Source of the DNA: Paenibacillus durus ATCC 35681
GTDB taxonomy: Bacteria; Bacillota; Bacilli; Paenibacillales; Paenibacillaceae
Length of the DNA: 64,000 nt
Reading direction: 5' to 3'
Assembly: GCF_000993825.1 (NCBI RefSeq)
Contig: NZ_CP011114.1
Span: 2,046,001 to 2,110,000, forward strand
Position 1 is the stretch's first letter. Every line of letters starts with the position of its first letter. The translations under genes and the position numbers were made by a program. The notes beneath the pieces were generated by a model. It saw only the letters and a program-made list of their open reading frames with translations, searched no databases and was not told where the DNA came from. Shown here piece by piece: positions 17,318 to 25,680 of this stretch.

Positions 17318-18577
17318 ATGGGCTGCAGTATCGCAACACTGGAACATCGGCATGTAGGCGTGATGTGGAAGACGGTTTCGGAGGACTGCAACCTGGCCTG
17401 CGATTACTGCTATTACAGCACATGCGGCGGCAAGCCGGGACCGAAGATCAACCGGATTGATTCCGCCATTCTGGAGAAATTCATTAAAGAATATATGGCC
17501 CGGTCGCGGGGAGCGGCTTCTTTTGCCTGGCAGGGAGGAGAGCCGCTGCTGGCGGGACTGGAGTTCTTCGAGGAGGCCGTGTCGCTTCAGGCCCGCTATG
17601 CTCCGAAGGGGACGAGCATCGGCAATTCCATTCAGACGAACGGGACGTTGATTAACGACCGCTGGGCGGCTTTTTTTAAAAAATACAATTTTCTGGTCGG
17701 CGTGAGCCTGGACGGACCAGAGGATATTCATGATGCGCGGCGGGTTGACTCACGCGGGCAGGGCAGCTTTCACCGGGTAATGAAGGGGATCGAGCATCTA
17801 CGGCGGCATAACGTGGATTTCAACATTTTGTCCGTCATTCACAAAGGCAACGTAGGACAAGCGGCAGAGATTATGGCTTTCTTTGAGGAAGAAGGCTTCA
17901 GCTACGTTCAGTTCATTCCGTGCATGGATTTTCGGTCCCAGGAGCCGGACAAGCCGGGCGTTTACGATATTACGCCTGCGGAGTACGGCCAATTTCTACG
18001 CGAAGCCTTTGATTATTGGTATAATGGAGGGAGCCCGCGGGTTTCCGTACGTTTTTTTGACAACATGCTGGCCGGTTATACGAACCGGGAGGCAGAGCTG
18101 TGCATTCATAGGGCCGAGTGTCCAACAACGATTATTCTCGAGCAAAATGGAGACGCCTATCCATGCGACTTTTTTATTTCTCCGGAATGGAAAATCGGCA
18201 ACGTGGCGACACATTCCATTGAAGATCTGCTGAAGCATCCGTTGTACACTCGTTTTCTCGGAATGAAGCCTGCGCTGCCGGAGGGATGCCGGAGCTGCGA
18301 ATGGAAACGTCTCTGTCATGGCGGTTGCCCGCGCAACCGGGAATGGGTAGCGGAGCTTGAGGCCAGAGGCCGAGATTATTTTTGCGCTAGCTATAAGGAG
18401 ATTTATGGGTATGCGGACGAGCGAATGAAGCAGCTTGGAGACAGCGTCAGAAGCAACCTGTTCCGCCAGAACGTGCAGTACCACCTGAAAGGTAAACTGC
18501 CGGGACGCAACGACCCTTGCGCCTGCGGCAGCGGCAAGAAATATAAGCAGTGCTGCTTGGGACTGGTCACAACCTGA
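17318..18577 (+). CDS. anSME-like radical SAM/SPASM maturase with SEC-C tail
   Basis: A 419-residue protein (ATG after AAGGAGAG). The radical SAM cluster motif [10 protein letters not shown] is at about residue 25. The SPASM region shows [19 protein letters not shown] and [18 protein letters not shown] (about 265-345), followed by a final conserved Cys. This matches anaerobic sulfatase-maturating enzymes, which oxidise an active-site Cys or Ser to formylglycine. A SEC-C zinc motif ([18 protein letters not shown]) closes the protein at 392-413, a common add-on in this group. No sulfatase gene is in the window, so the substrate must be encoded elsewhere. Monocistronic. Confidence 0.87.
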   Translation: MGCSIATLEHRHVGVMWKTVSEDCNLACDYCYYSTCGGKPGPKINRIDSAILEKFIKEYMARSRGAASFAWQGGEPLLAGLEFFEEAVSLQARYAPKGTSIGNSIQTNGTLINDRWAAFFKKYNFLVGVSLDGPEDIHDARRVDSRGQGSFHRVMKGIEHLRRHNVDFNILSVIHKGNVGQAAEIMAFFEEEGFSYVQFIPCMDFRSQEPDKPGVYDITPAEYGQFLREAFDYWYNGGSPRVSVRFFDNMLAGYTNREAELCIHRAECPTTIILEQNGDAYPCDFFISPEWKIGNVATHSIEDLLKHPLYTRFLGMKPALPEGCRSCEWKRLCHGGCPRNREWVAELEARGRDYFCASYKEIYGYADERMKQLGDSVRSNLFRQNVQYHLKGKLPGRNDPCACGSGKKYKQCCLGLVTT

Positions 18578-18596
18578 ACAAAATCTATTGATAATA

Positions 18597-18776
18597 TATT
18601 GCAACCAGGTGCCCTTGCGAGATCAAGGGGTAACAGGGAATCGGGTGTAAATCCCGAGCGGTCCCGCCGCTGTAACCGGGGAGCCTCCTTCTATTTATGT
18701 CACTCAGCAGCAAGTCTGGGGAAGACTGAAAGCAGGCGATGATACGGAAGCCAGAAGACCTACCTGGATTGCACAC
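18597..18776 (+). ncRNA. AdoCbl (B12) riboswitch
   Basis: The conserved cobalamin-aptamer core is present: AGGTGCCC near the 5' side, GGGAATCGGGTGTAAATCCC, GAGCGGTCCCGCCGCTGTAA, and the B12 box AGCCAGAAGACCTACCT at 18749-18765. Downstream are a strong ribosome site, a nine-codon frame and a terminator, not a long coding sequence. See the separate finding on its missing target. Confidence 0.93.
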
Positions 18777-18813
18777 CAAAGATGCCTTCGGAGAAAAGGA
18801 GTGGTGACGGCGC

Positions 18814-18840
18814 ATGAACTCGCAATTTAGCTCTGCTTAA
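18814..18840 (+). CDS. Eight-residue leader-like ORF behind the B12 riboswitch
   Basis: ATG 18814 opens MNSQFSSA and stops at TAA. AAGGAG (18796-18801) lies 12 bases upstream; an alternative GTG 18804 frame also stops after eight codons. It is either a leader peptide tied to the riboswitch or the start of a lost cobalamin-regulated gene. The sequence is too short for homology. Confidence 0.35.
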   Translation: MNSQFSSA

Positions 18841-18869
18841 GTTGACGTTTATTAACGTTTCCATTGGCA

Positions 18870-18907
18870 AGTCCCGCATCTATAAAGGTTGCCTGGGGCT
18901 TTTTTTG
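18870..18907 (+). terminator. Terminator downstream of the riboswitch
   Basis: AAGTCCC pairs with GGGGCTT (one G-U pair), with an inner GCA/TGC pairing, followed by seven T. It may be the expression platform's terminator or the end of a short RNA; either way it separates the riboswitch from fetA by about 140 bases. Confidence 0.6.
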
Positions 18908-18954
18908 CGTGTTAACACAGTTCGTTGATGAATCCCCTTATCTATTTGCAAGGT

Positions 18955-18983
18955 TTGACGCTTCGCGGCTATTTGAGTACCAT
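18955..18983 (+). promoter_or_regulatory. Possible fetAB promoter
   Basis: TTGACG (18955-18960), a 17-base spacer and TACCAT (18978-18983) lie after the terminator. A nearby GATACCGATAATCGATAA stretch is loosely Fur-box-like, but I do not claim a Fur site. Confidence 0.3.
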
Positions 18984-19048
18984 CAATATTGAATTTCGAT
19001 ACCGATAATCGATAAAGAATGAGCATAAGGCGAAGGGAGTGCGTAACG

Positions 19049-19693
19049 ATGTTCCGGTTAAAGGGAGTAAAAGCCAAAGGCGTTTTGTCCATCACAGACT
19101 TAACAATACCTGCAAAGAGAATAACCTGCATTGTAGGGGAGAGCGGCAGCGGAAAGACAACCCTGCTTCGATTGTTAAATCAGTTGGACAGCCCCGATGA
19201 AGGCGAGATTTGGTTCGATCAGCAGCTTTCAAGTGAGATTGATCCTATTGAGTGGAGGCGGGGTACGGTGATGGTGCCGCAAGCCACGGTCACGTTCAAA
19301 GGGACGATAAGAGATAACCTGCAGATCGGATTGTCTTTTGCCGGTAAGCCTGAAGCATCTGATGAACGATTGAAGGAGGCGCTTCATCTCGCCTGTCTGG
19401 AGAAAGATCTGGAACAAAATGCGGAGGATCTCTCAGGTGGGGAAAAGCAGCGTTTAGCCCTTGCAAGGGCTATTGTGATGAATCCGCTGGCGCTGCTTCT
19501 GGATGAACCGACTTCTGCGCTGGATGAAGACACTGCAGATACAGTAATGCAGAGATTGACAGCATTCATGCGTGAAAACGGAAAAACACTCGTCATGATT
19601 ACGCATTCCCGTCACATTGCCGATACATATGCCGATTTAGTTATTGAAATGAAAGATGGGGCGCCGCGGGAGAACGGGAGGGGTACACAGTGA
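19049..19693 (+). CDS. fetA: FetA-like ABC ATPase of a putative iron exporter
   Basis: ATG 19049, with GAAGGGAG upstream, is preferred over ATG 19019. The 214-residue ATPase has Walker A GESGSGKTT, signature LSGGEKQRLALARA, Walker B LLLDEPTSALD and the switch His in ITHSRH. It overlaps by 4 bases a gene for a UPF0014/FetB membrane protein. The pair matches E. coli FetA/FetB (YbbL/YbbM), proposed to export iron and ease peroxide stress. Cytoplasmic, membrane-attached. Confidence 0.8.
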   Translation: MFRLKGVKAKGVLSITDLTIPAKRITCIVGESGSGKTTLLRLLNQLDSPDEGEIWFDQQLSSEIDPIEWRRGTVMVPQATVTFKGTIRDNLQIGLSFAGKPEASDERLKEALHLACLEKDLEQNAEDLSGGEKQRLALARAIVMNPLALLLDEPTSALDEDTADTVMQRLTAFMRENGKTLVMITHSRHIADTYADLVIEMKDGAPRENGRGTQ

Positions 19694-20469
19694 ATGGAAC
19701 GATTGATTTATTATTTTGGCAGCTGGCCGCAGCCTATTTGTTCGTGATTCTGCTGATTGTAATCGTTAGAATTAAAGGCATCCCGCGTGAAAAGGAAATA
19801 TTGATCGGGGCGGTTCGTATGACCTTGCAGCTCATTCTCGTCGGGTACTTGCTGGTGTACGTATTTGGGAACGCTCATCCGGCGTATACCTTACTGCTTG
19901 TGGCAATTATGCTTGCTTTCTCCATTCGGACGGTTATTAACCGGACAAAAGGAAAACTGTCCAAAGCCATGAAGCGGAGTATTGCCTTGTCGATGACTTT
20001 CGGTATTTTGGTCAGCCTTGTCTATTTTATCTTCATTGTCTTGCAGCTCGCTCCTTGGTACGAACCGAGATATGTTATCCCGATAGCGGGGATGATCGTC
20101 GGCAATTCGATGACAGGGGTCGCGTTAGGCGTGAATTCCCTGATCGAAGGCATGCACGGTCAAAAAGATAAAGTGGAAGCAGCGCTCATGCTCGGAGCTA
20201 CACCAAGAATGGCAGCGCGGGAGATTGTCAATCAGTCCTTCGATTCCGCTATGCTGCCCACCATAAATTCGATGGTCGGCATGGGCATCGTGTTCTTGCC
20301 TGGAATGATGACAGGACAAATCTTGGCCGGGACATCGCCAATCGTGGCCGTCGAATACCAGATTGCGATTATGCTGGGTATTGTCGGAAGCGTATCGTTA
20401 TCCGTCATCCTGTTTGTACAGCTCGGGTACCGGACATTTTTTAATCGCCGCAGCCAGCTTGAATTATAA
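19690..20469 (+). CDS. fetB: FetB/UPF0014 membrane protein
   Basis: A 259-residue protein with six to seven transmembrane helices and the conserved UPF0014 stretches GAVRMTLQLILVGYLL (about residue 38) and IAGMIVGNSMTGVALGVN (about 133), then LGATPRMAAREIVNQSFDSA (about 168) and GMGIVFLPGMMTGQILAG (about 197). Family length and motifs are complete. It forms the membrane half of the FetAB transporter. A GC-rich inverted pair (ACCTGCC...GGCAGGT, 20496-20544) downstream could stop or stabilise the transcript. Confidence 0.87.
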   Translation: MNGTIDLLFWQLAAAYLFVILLIVIVRIKGIPREKEILIGAVRMTLQLILVGYLLVYVFGNAHPAYTLLLVAIMLAFSIRTVINRTKGKLSKAMKRSIALSMTFGILVSLVYFIFIVLQLAPWYEPRYVIPIAGMIVGNSMTGVALGVNSLIEGMHGQKDKVEAALMLGATPRMAAREIVNQSFDSAMLPTINSMVGMGIVFLPGMMTGQILAGTSPIVAVEYQIAIMLGIVGSVSLSVILFVQLGYRTFFNRRSQLEL

Positions 20470-20674
20470 ACGTTTAAATATTAAACCTCACTTCACCTGC
20501 CCGGTTATTCACCGAAAACGATCGGGTATAAATAGCCGGCAGGTCCCCTATTTTACCGTTTCTTCACATTCCATTTCTCGTAATGATGTTTCCATATAAC
20601 CCACCCCTTGATGAATTTCTTCTGGTAAAAACACTATAAAAGATGTATATTATACCCAAATCACTGGTTTTATA

Positions 20675-20683
20675 TGGTATAGT
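20675..20683 (+). promoter_or_regulatory. Extended -10 promoter of the biosynthetic locus
   Basis: TGGTATAGT is an extended -10 (TG-N-TATAGT), 63 bases before the first gene. ACTGGT (20663-20668) and ACCAGT (20715-20720) flank it as an inverted pair and could be an operator. The rest of the 276-base gap holds the downstream hairpin of fetB and a doubtful 15-codon frame on the other strand (20548-20595). Confidence 0.4.
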
Positions 20684-20745
20684 AGAACTTGATTACCAGT
20701 AATTACAGTTCAACCGTCAACTGAAGAAACTAAAAGGAGGATCGC

Positions 20746-21759
20746 ATGAGCAGTTCAAGAATTTTACCGATGCAATATCCGATCATTACTTCATGGCAAT
20801 GGGTGGCAAATTCTTTTGCGGTGCTAGGCAATTATCCGGAAACGGAACCCTGGATTATGAATCACTTTATTCAGCTTCAGCTTACCACGAATCCGGGTTG
20901 GATCAGCGCGTATGTGGATTTTTTCCGGACCCCCGTATTCGAATACTGCCCATGGCTGTTTCATCAGCATTTGAAGCGGGAAACGGTGCGTTTTATCAAT
21001 GAGGACATTTGCGCCTTTATTGTGGACTGCATCAATCTGAATAATTACATATACGGCGTGTTCGATCAGGCCTTCTTTATACAGGGACATGACCGGCTGC
21101 CGCATGATTTGTTTATTTACGGATATGATCTGGAGCGCCGAGTGTTCCATGCGGCCGATTTCACGTTTACCGGCAAGTATTCTTTCGCAGAGGTTCCGTT
21201 CGAGCAATTGGAGAAGGGGTACCACGCCATAGAAGGGGACGAGGATTGGCTCTTTTCCGGCAAAGGCGGCTTGTCGTTAATCAGCTTCGATGACTCCCTG
21301 GGCTATGAGTTCAATATCTCGAATGTGGCGGCGCAGCTTGAGGGCTTTTTAACGGGACATAACTGCTTTGAGAAGAGCAGGGAAATGACCCACAAGACAA
21401 ATCCTTGCGTATACGGACTGGGAGTCTATGACCAATTTATTGAGAATCTCATCAAGATTCAAAATAAAGAGCAGGGAGCTGATTACCGGCCGTTTCATGT
21501 GCTCTGTGATCATAAAGCGCTCATGCTGCGCCGGATTCCCTTCCTGGAGCAGCACGGCTATTTGAAGCCGGGTACTAACCTTTTGGAGCGTTACCAAAGC
21601 ATAGAAAATGATGCCTTCCTATGCCGAAATCTGCTTATTAAGTACATGAAGACGAATCAATCGTCAATTATCGACAAAATTATTACAAATATAAGAAAAA
21701 TTAGAAAAGAGGAAGAAGAGCAAATTGAAAGCTTGTTATCGAAATTAGTGATAGTCTAA
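20746..21759 (+). CDS. BtrH N-terminal-domain-like protein, first gene of the biosynthetic locus
   Basis: A 337-residue protein (ATG after AAAGGAGG). Residues about 80-160 (NNYIYGVFDQAFFIQG..., PHDLFIYGYD...RVFHAADFT) match a pattern I recognise from BtrH N-terminal-like proteins in Bacillales secondary-metabolite clusters. These have a cysteine-peptidase-like fold; in butirosin synthesis BtrH moves an acyl chain from a carrier protein to the aminoglycoside. The C-terminal 40 residues are a charged coiled coil. The next gene is an acyl carrier protein, which suits an acyl-transfer or carrier-bound role. Assignment is from motif memory and remains moderate. Confidence 0.5.
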   Translation: MSSSRILPMQYPIITSWQWVANSFAVLGNYPETEPWIMNHFIQLQLTTNPGWISAYVDFFRTPVFEYCPWLFHQHLKRETVRFINEDICAFIVDCINLNNYIYGVFDQAFFIQGHDRLPHDLFIYGYDLERRVFHAADFTFTGKYSFAEVPFEQLEKGYHAIEGDEDWLFSGKGGLSLISFDDSLGYEFNISNVAAQLEGFLTGHNCFEKSREMTHKTNPCVYGLGVYDQFIENLIKIQNKEQGADYRPFHVLCDHKALMLRRIPFLEQHGYLKPGTNLLERYQSIENDAFLCRNLLIKYMKTNQSSIIDKIITNIRKIRKEEEEQIESLLSKLVIV

Positions 21760-21790
21760 CTGCTATATTATGAGGGAAGGAGTGAGAGGC

Positions 21791-22066
21791 ATGAGCAAGC
21801 AAGATATTGCCGGGCGAATTATTCAACTGATTGAGCAAAAAGTATCGGCCTCCCCGGGGTCTTCGCCTGAAGATGCGGTCATTACGGCAGACACGCTGCT
21901 GCGCGATGTGTGGCTATTACTAGAGTCGATACAAGTCGTTGATTTGATTGTGGAATTGGAAACCTCTTATGAGGCCGAGCTGCCGGATGAGCTCCTGGGC
22001 CAGATCGACAGAAGCCCGCTAAAGGTATCTGATCTGGCCGCAATAGTTGCTGGTGAAGCGGTCTAG
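21791..22066 (+). CDS. Acyl carrier protein 1
   Basis: ATG 21791, with AAGGAG eight bases upstream, is preferred over ATG 21770. The 91-residue protein has the carrier helix pattern LLESIQVVDLIVELETSYEAELPDELL. The Ser of ESI stands where DSL carries phosphopantetheine. It presumably holds an acyl or aminoacyl intermediate as a thioester. It ends 4 bases from the stop of the convergent PIG-L gene, so there is no room for a terminator between them. Confidence 0.75.
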   Translation: MSKQDIAGRIIQLIEQKVSASPGSSPEDAVITADTLLRDVWLLLESIQVVDLIVELETSYEAELPDELLGQIDRSPLKVSDLAAIVAGEAV

Positions 22067-22070
22067 CGCC

Positions 22071-22916
22071 TTATGGTCCGCTCTCGCCAAGAGGTATGGA
22101 AGCTTGCGCATCCGCCGCGTAAACTCTGAAGAAATAATCGCAGCTTTCAGAGCCTTGCCGCTTTGCTTGGCGAGCCGCTCCTCTTGCATGCTGCGCCATT
22201 TGCCTCAGCATACTGAATCTCGTTGTCCAAAGCAGGCTGATTTGCGAACTATATTTCAAAGAAGCATTTAATTTGGCTTTCAGGTTGCTTCGCCGCAGCT
22301 TGACGGGTCTTTCGCTTAATCCCGCAGCGAGCTCGGCTTTCCAGGTCAAGTCATTGTTAAAGCATAAGTAAGGCAGGTCTTCGTAATACATCAATTGGGC
22401 AGGCCAGCCTGTGCCGTTGCCGGCTTGACACCAGTACCGCTCGGCGGACTTCCGGACGAGGCAGTGATCGATATGCCTTCCGATACCAAGCGGTACGTAG
22501 ACACCCGCGTAATTTTCAAATTGAATTTGCGAAGACAATACGGAGACGATCTCTTCCATCACCTGATGCTCAGACCCCCATTCCGTATCGAACAGCTCAT
22601 GCAGCTTGCTGTAGACAGGACTGCCGTCTTTATTTTTACGATAAATGCACTCCAGCAGGTTGAGATGCAGGACGCTTGCTCCGAGCGCCATCGCAGCACG
22701 AATATCCTCTTGCCGCCGGACGTCCATCGTATCCAGCCCCAGCCCGAATTTTTTGTGAAGAATTCTGGCGAGCATGGATAAATCTGTTCCCATACCCGTA
22801 AAGACGGTGGCAATCGTAACCCGGTAATGGTTATGTATCAACGCATCGATGTAATCGCCGCAGGACAGGATCGCATCGTCCAAATGGGCGGAAATAAACA
22901 AAACATGTTGTGACAT
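22071..22916 (-). CDS. PIG-L/LmbE-family deacetylase
   Basis: The start at 22916 has AAGGAGGGACCTT directly before ATG; the longer frame to 22934 reads through this site. The 281-residue enzyme begins HVLFISAHLDDAILSCG, the zinc motif (AHxDD) of PIG-L de-N-acetylases, with a later GIGRHIDH (about residue 150) supplying the other ligands. Such enzymes remove N-acetyl groups from GlcNAc derivatives; BtrD does so in butirosin synthesis. It lies antisense within an otherwise co-directional locus. A glycosyltransferase nearby suggests that an N-acetyl sugar is attached and then deacetylated; this is inference. Confidence 0.82.
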   Translation of the reverse strand: MSQHVLFISAHLDDAILSCGDYIDALIHNHYRVTIATVFTGMGTDLSMLARILHKKFGLGLDTMDVRRQEDIRAAMALGASVLHLNLLECIYRKNKDGSPVYSKLHELFDTEWGSEHQVMEEIVSVLSSQIQFENYAGVYVPLGIGRHIDHCLVRKSAERYWCQAGNGTGWPAQLMYYEDLPYLCFNNDLTWKAELAAGLSERPVKLRRSNLKAKLNASLKYSSQISLLWTTRFSMLRQMAQHARGAARQAKRQGSESCDYFFRVYAADAQASIPLGESGP

Positions 22917-23008
22917 AAGGTCCCTCCTTTGCATTCTAATTACAATTATATACTAATCTAGTGTTATATGTTATTCCTATATCTTAATTTTAGAAAGGAT
23001 GAGGAGAA

Positions 23009-23257
23009 ATGTTTGAGAGCATTAAAGAAATTATTATCAAAGTTAAAGAGGATGAAAGCTTACGAAATACTCTTACACCCGAAAGCGATTTGATTAATGA
23101 TGTCGGCCTGGATTCGCTGCAAATGATTAACTTTATCCTGGAGGTCGAGGACCGGTTTGGGGTGGAGATCGTTTACGAGGATCTCGATTACAACAGTCTG
23201 CTGTCTATTGAGCGCTTCATCGATTTCCTGAACGGCATGGAGAAGAAGATTGGCTAG
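23009..23257 (+). CDS. Acyl carrier protein 2
   Basis: An 82-residue carrier protein (ATG after AAAGGATGAGG) with the canonical site DVGLDSLQMINFILEVEDRFGVEI; Ser of DSL, about residue 36, is the phosphopantetheine site. It overlaps the ATP-grasp gene by 8 bases, so the two products are likely made in equal amounts and act together, as BtrI and BtrJ do in butirosin side-chain synthesis. Confidence 0.88.
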   Translation: MFESIKEIIIKVKEDESLRNTLTPESDLINDVGLDSLQMINFILEVEDRFGVEIVYEDLDYNSLLSIERFIDFLNGMEKKIG

Positions 23258-24575
23258 AGAGCTCGTTGCCGGAATCTTTGACGCGGAGTCCCACTGGAGA
23301 GATGAGAATCTGGCGCGCTTGCCCGCTATTCGCGATAAAGAAAGAGAACGGATCGTTCTGGCGATGGATGAGCTTATGTTTCCGTTCTGCGGCAGCGGCG
23401 ATACGCTGTTAACCCGATTTGCCATGGAGGATGCGCATAAGGCATATCTGGCAAGCATCGGTTTCTCCTTCAGGCATTTAGTCTGGAAAGGAGAGGAAGC
23501 TTCGGCTAATCTCTTTCAATCCTTGGCAGCTGAACCGGAACATGATGAGCGGTACAGGGCATTTGACACATTATCCCCTTTCGCCGTCGTGCCGTATACC
23601 CATGAGGTTATCGCCAAATACGGATACGCCTCCGAGGTGCCGGGGCTCGAAACGGTGAAACGGGTCAATTCCAAAATATACTCTACCTGGTTGACCGGGA
23701 ATCTGCTTGGCGAGAGCTTCGGTAAGCCGGTGTACTCGGCGGAAGAACTGTCGGTGCTAGGAAATAGCCTGCTGGCGGAGCATGGATCGGTTCTTATTAA
23801 AGATCCGTACGGCGTTTCCGGAAAAGGCAATATGCTGCTTCAATCGAAGGCGAGCCTGGAGCGGGTGGCGTCTTATATCCGCAAACAGGAAGGAGAGGGC
23901 AAAACTACCGCTTTCGTAATCGAGCCTTTCCTGGATGTGGAATGCGATTTCTCCTGCCAGTTCGATATTATGAGGGACGGTTCGTTCCATCTGATCGGCT
24001 TGCAGAAAACACTCAACAGGCAGTTTGCCTATTTGGGCTCCGAATCCATGGATGCCGAAGGACGGGAGACGCTCGAAAGAGCGGGCTACTTCGATGTGCT
24101 GATGCAAGCGGCCGATCGCCTGTATAATTCCGGTTACTTTGGACCGGTGTGCATCGACTCTATGATGCTGAAAGACGGAACGCTGGTGCCGATTGTCGAG
24201 ATTAACGCCCGGAAGTCGATGGGATTCATTAATCACCGTTTGGATCAAGTGCTTGAGACTTACGGAAAAAAAGGCTTCTTCACCTTCCGGTCGGTCGGCT
24301 TCAAGGAACGGTTCGATTATGAATGGTGGCTTGACGAGCTGAAGCGGCATGACATTCTGTATCCGAACCGGCAAGGTAACGGCATTCTGCCGCTGTCTTC
24401 CGCCACATTGTTCGCTGGCGCAGGCGAAGCCGGAACGGTGCGCCCTGAAGGAGGCGGCTTAGGTAAAGGCAGGCTCTACATGACCGTTATCGCCGATCAT
24501 TTGCCGGAGCGGGAACGATATTTGGAGCGAATGAGGCTCAGCTTCGAGTCGAAAGGAGGGAAATGGTATAGCTAG
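23250..24575 (+). CDS. ATP-grasp ligase, probable aminoacyl-ACP ligase
   Basis: A 441-residue protein starting at TTG 23250 inside the ACP gene. The ATP-grasp parts are VLIKDPYGVSGKGNMLL (nucleotide-binding loop, about 190-206), VIEPFLDVECDFSCQFD and the metal-binding end PIVEINARKSMGFINH (about 315-330). ATP-grasp enzymes join a carboxylate to an amine or thiol through an acyl phosphate. Tight coupling to a carrier protein points to loading of an amino acid onto the ACP or onto an ACP-bound chain, as BtrJ does with glutamate. The amino acid is unknown. The stop overlaps the ribosome site region of the next gene. Confidence 0.78.
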   Translation: MARELVAGIFDAESHWRDENLARLPAIRDKERERIVLAMDELMFPFCGSGDTLLTRFAMEDAHKAYLASIGFSFRHLVWKGEEASANLFQSLAAEPEHDERYRAFDTLSPFAVVPYTHEVIAKYGYASEVPGLETVKRVNSKIYSTWLTGNLLGESFGKPVYSAEELSVLGNSLLAEHGSVLIKDPYGVSGKGNMLLQSKASLERVASYIRKQEGEGKTTAFVIEPFLDVECDFSCQFDIMRDGSFHLIGLQKTLNRQFAYLGSESMDAEGRETLERAGYFDVLMQAADRLYNSGYFGPVCIDSMMLKDGTLVPIVEINARKSMGFINHRLDQVLETYGKKGFFTFRSVGFKERFDYEWWLDELKRHDILYPNRQGNGILPLSSATLFAGAGEAGTVRPEGGGLGKGRLYMTVIADHLPERERYLERMRLSFESKGGKWYS

Positions 24576-25680
24576 CGGGAGAAGACCAATCACCCTGCTT
24601 GGGTCCGGCAACTCGTTGGGCGTTTATGTGCCGATCATGCAGCTCGGCCGCCAATTAAGCGGCAGAGGCATCCCGGCGGAAGTGTACGTGCTGGAGGATC
24701 TCTACCTGGATCACATTAAGCAGAAAGTGCCGGTGTACAAAAAAGCCTTTCATCAAAGCTTCGCCGTAGCCAAAAAAGGGGCCGAGCTGGCCCGCGATAT
24801 TTCCAGCTGCCTTGATTCCGTCAAGCTGCGGCAGCTCTTTGAAGTTTGGAGCCGGGAGGGCAGAACCCGATTGATCACCGCAACCGGCTTCTGGCTCCCG
24901 ATTATAGAGCAGTATCAACGTTATATCGGGAGTACGCGGCTGGAGGTGGATTGTCTCCATCTGGATGCCGTTCACTCCCCTTCTTATCTGGTATATGAGA
25001 ACATAGGCGTTTCATACAATCATATTTGGTTTTATGACCCAATTGGCAAAAGCATGTCCTACCGGATCGCTATTTCCGATGAGGCTCCCATACCGCTGCG
25101 GATGAGGGAAGAACGTTATATTGCGCACGGAGGAGGCTGGGGAATCGGAACTTACCCGTCAGCCGTTCAGGAACTGCTTGAGGCGGGGAAACGCCTTAAT
25201 GTGCTGGCCTATTACGAAGAAGATATTAAGCCTCATGAGCAAATTCAATATTACATGAATGATCCTGAGTGGAGCCCCTGGATAAAGGACGAATACGGCC
25301 GGATGCAGTTTCCGCCGCTTGCGCGGATCGAGCTGGGCCAGGCGCCGGTTTACCGGAATGAGCAGCCATATCCTCCGCTGTTCGAGGTCATCCGGAACTC
25401 CGCCGCGATCATCAGCAAGCCGGGCGGTTATTCCTTGATGGAGTCCTTGGCCGCGGCGACGCCTTTCGTTTTTCTGGAGCCGTTCGGCAGGCATGAGGCG
25501 GCTAATGCCGCCTACTGGATTAAGCAGGGCTTCGGAATCTGGTATGAGGATTGGAAGGCCCAGCGTTATTCCATGGATACGCTCATTTCCATGCATGAGA
25601 ATCTGATACGAGCACGAAATCAATCAATGGATTATGGAGGGATTCTTGATGCAGCCCAAAACAACGCGGAAATTCGATGA
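24568..25680 (+). CDS. MurG/UGT-like glycosyltransferase with apparent ATA start
   Basis: The fold begins at RRPITLLGSGNSLGVYVPIMQLG, the usual N-terminal strand and glycine loop. No ATG, GTG or TTG precedes it in this frame. AAAGGAGGG (24552-24560) sits eight bases before ATA 24568, which I take as the start; TTG 24616 would delete the first strand. The C-terminal donor domain shows AAIISKPGGYSLMESLAAATPFVFLEPFGRHEAANA (about 285-320), typical of MurG/UDP-glycosyltransferases. It likely transfers a sugar to the locus's product. About 370 residues. The end overlaps the radical SAM gene by 32 bases. Confidence 0.7.
   Translation: MASGRRPITLLGSGNSLGVYVPIMQLGRQLSGRGIPAEVYVLEDLYLDHIKQKVPVYKKAFHQSFAVAKKGAELARDISSCLDSVKLRQLFEVWSREGRTRLITATGFWLPIIEQYQRYIGSTRLEVDCLHLDAVHSPSYLVYENIGVSYNHIWFYDPIGKSMSYRIAISDEAPIPLRMREERYIAHGGGWGIGTYPSAVQELLEAGKRLNVLAYYEEDIKPHEQIQYYMNDPEWSPWIKDEYGRMQFPPLARIELGQAPVYRNEQPYPPLFEVIRNSAAIISKPGGYSLMESLAAATPFVFLEPFGRHEAANAAYWIKQGFGIWYEDWKAQRYSMDTLISMHENLIRARNQSMDYGGILDAAQNNAEIR

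Noticed and set aside
18961..19020. Fur-box-like GATACCGATAATCGATAA before fetA
   Set aside because: The match to the Fur consensus is partial and only one arm is convincing; not reported as an operator.
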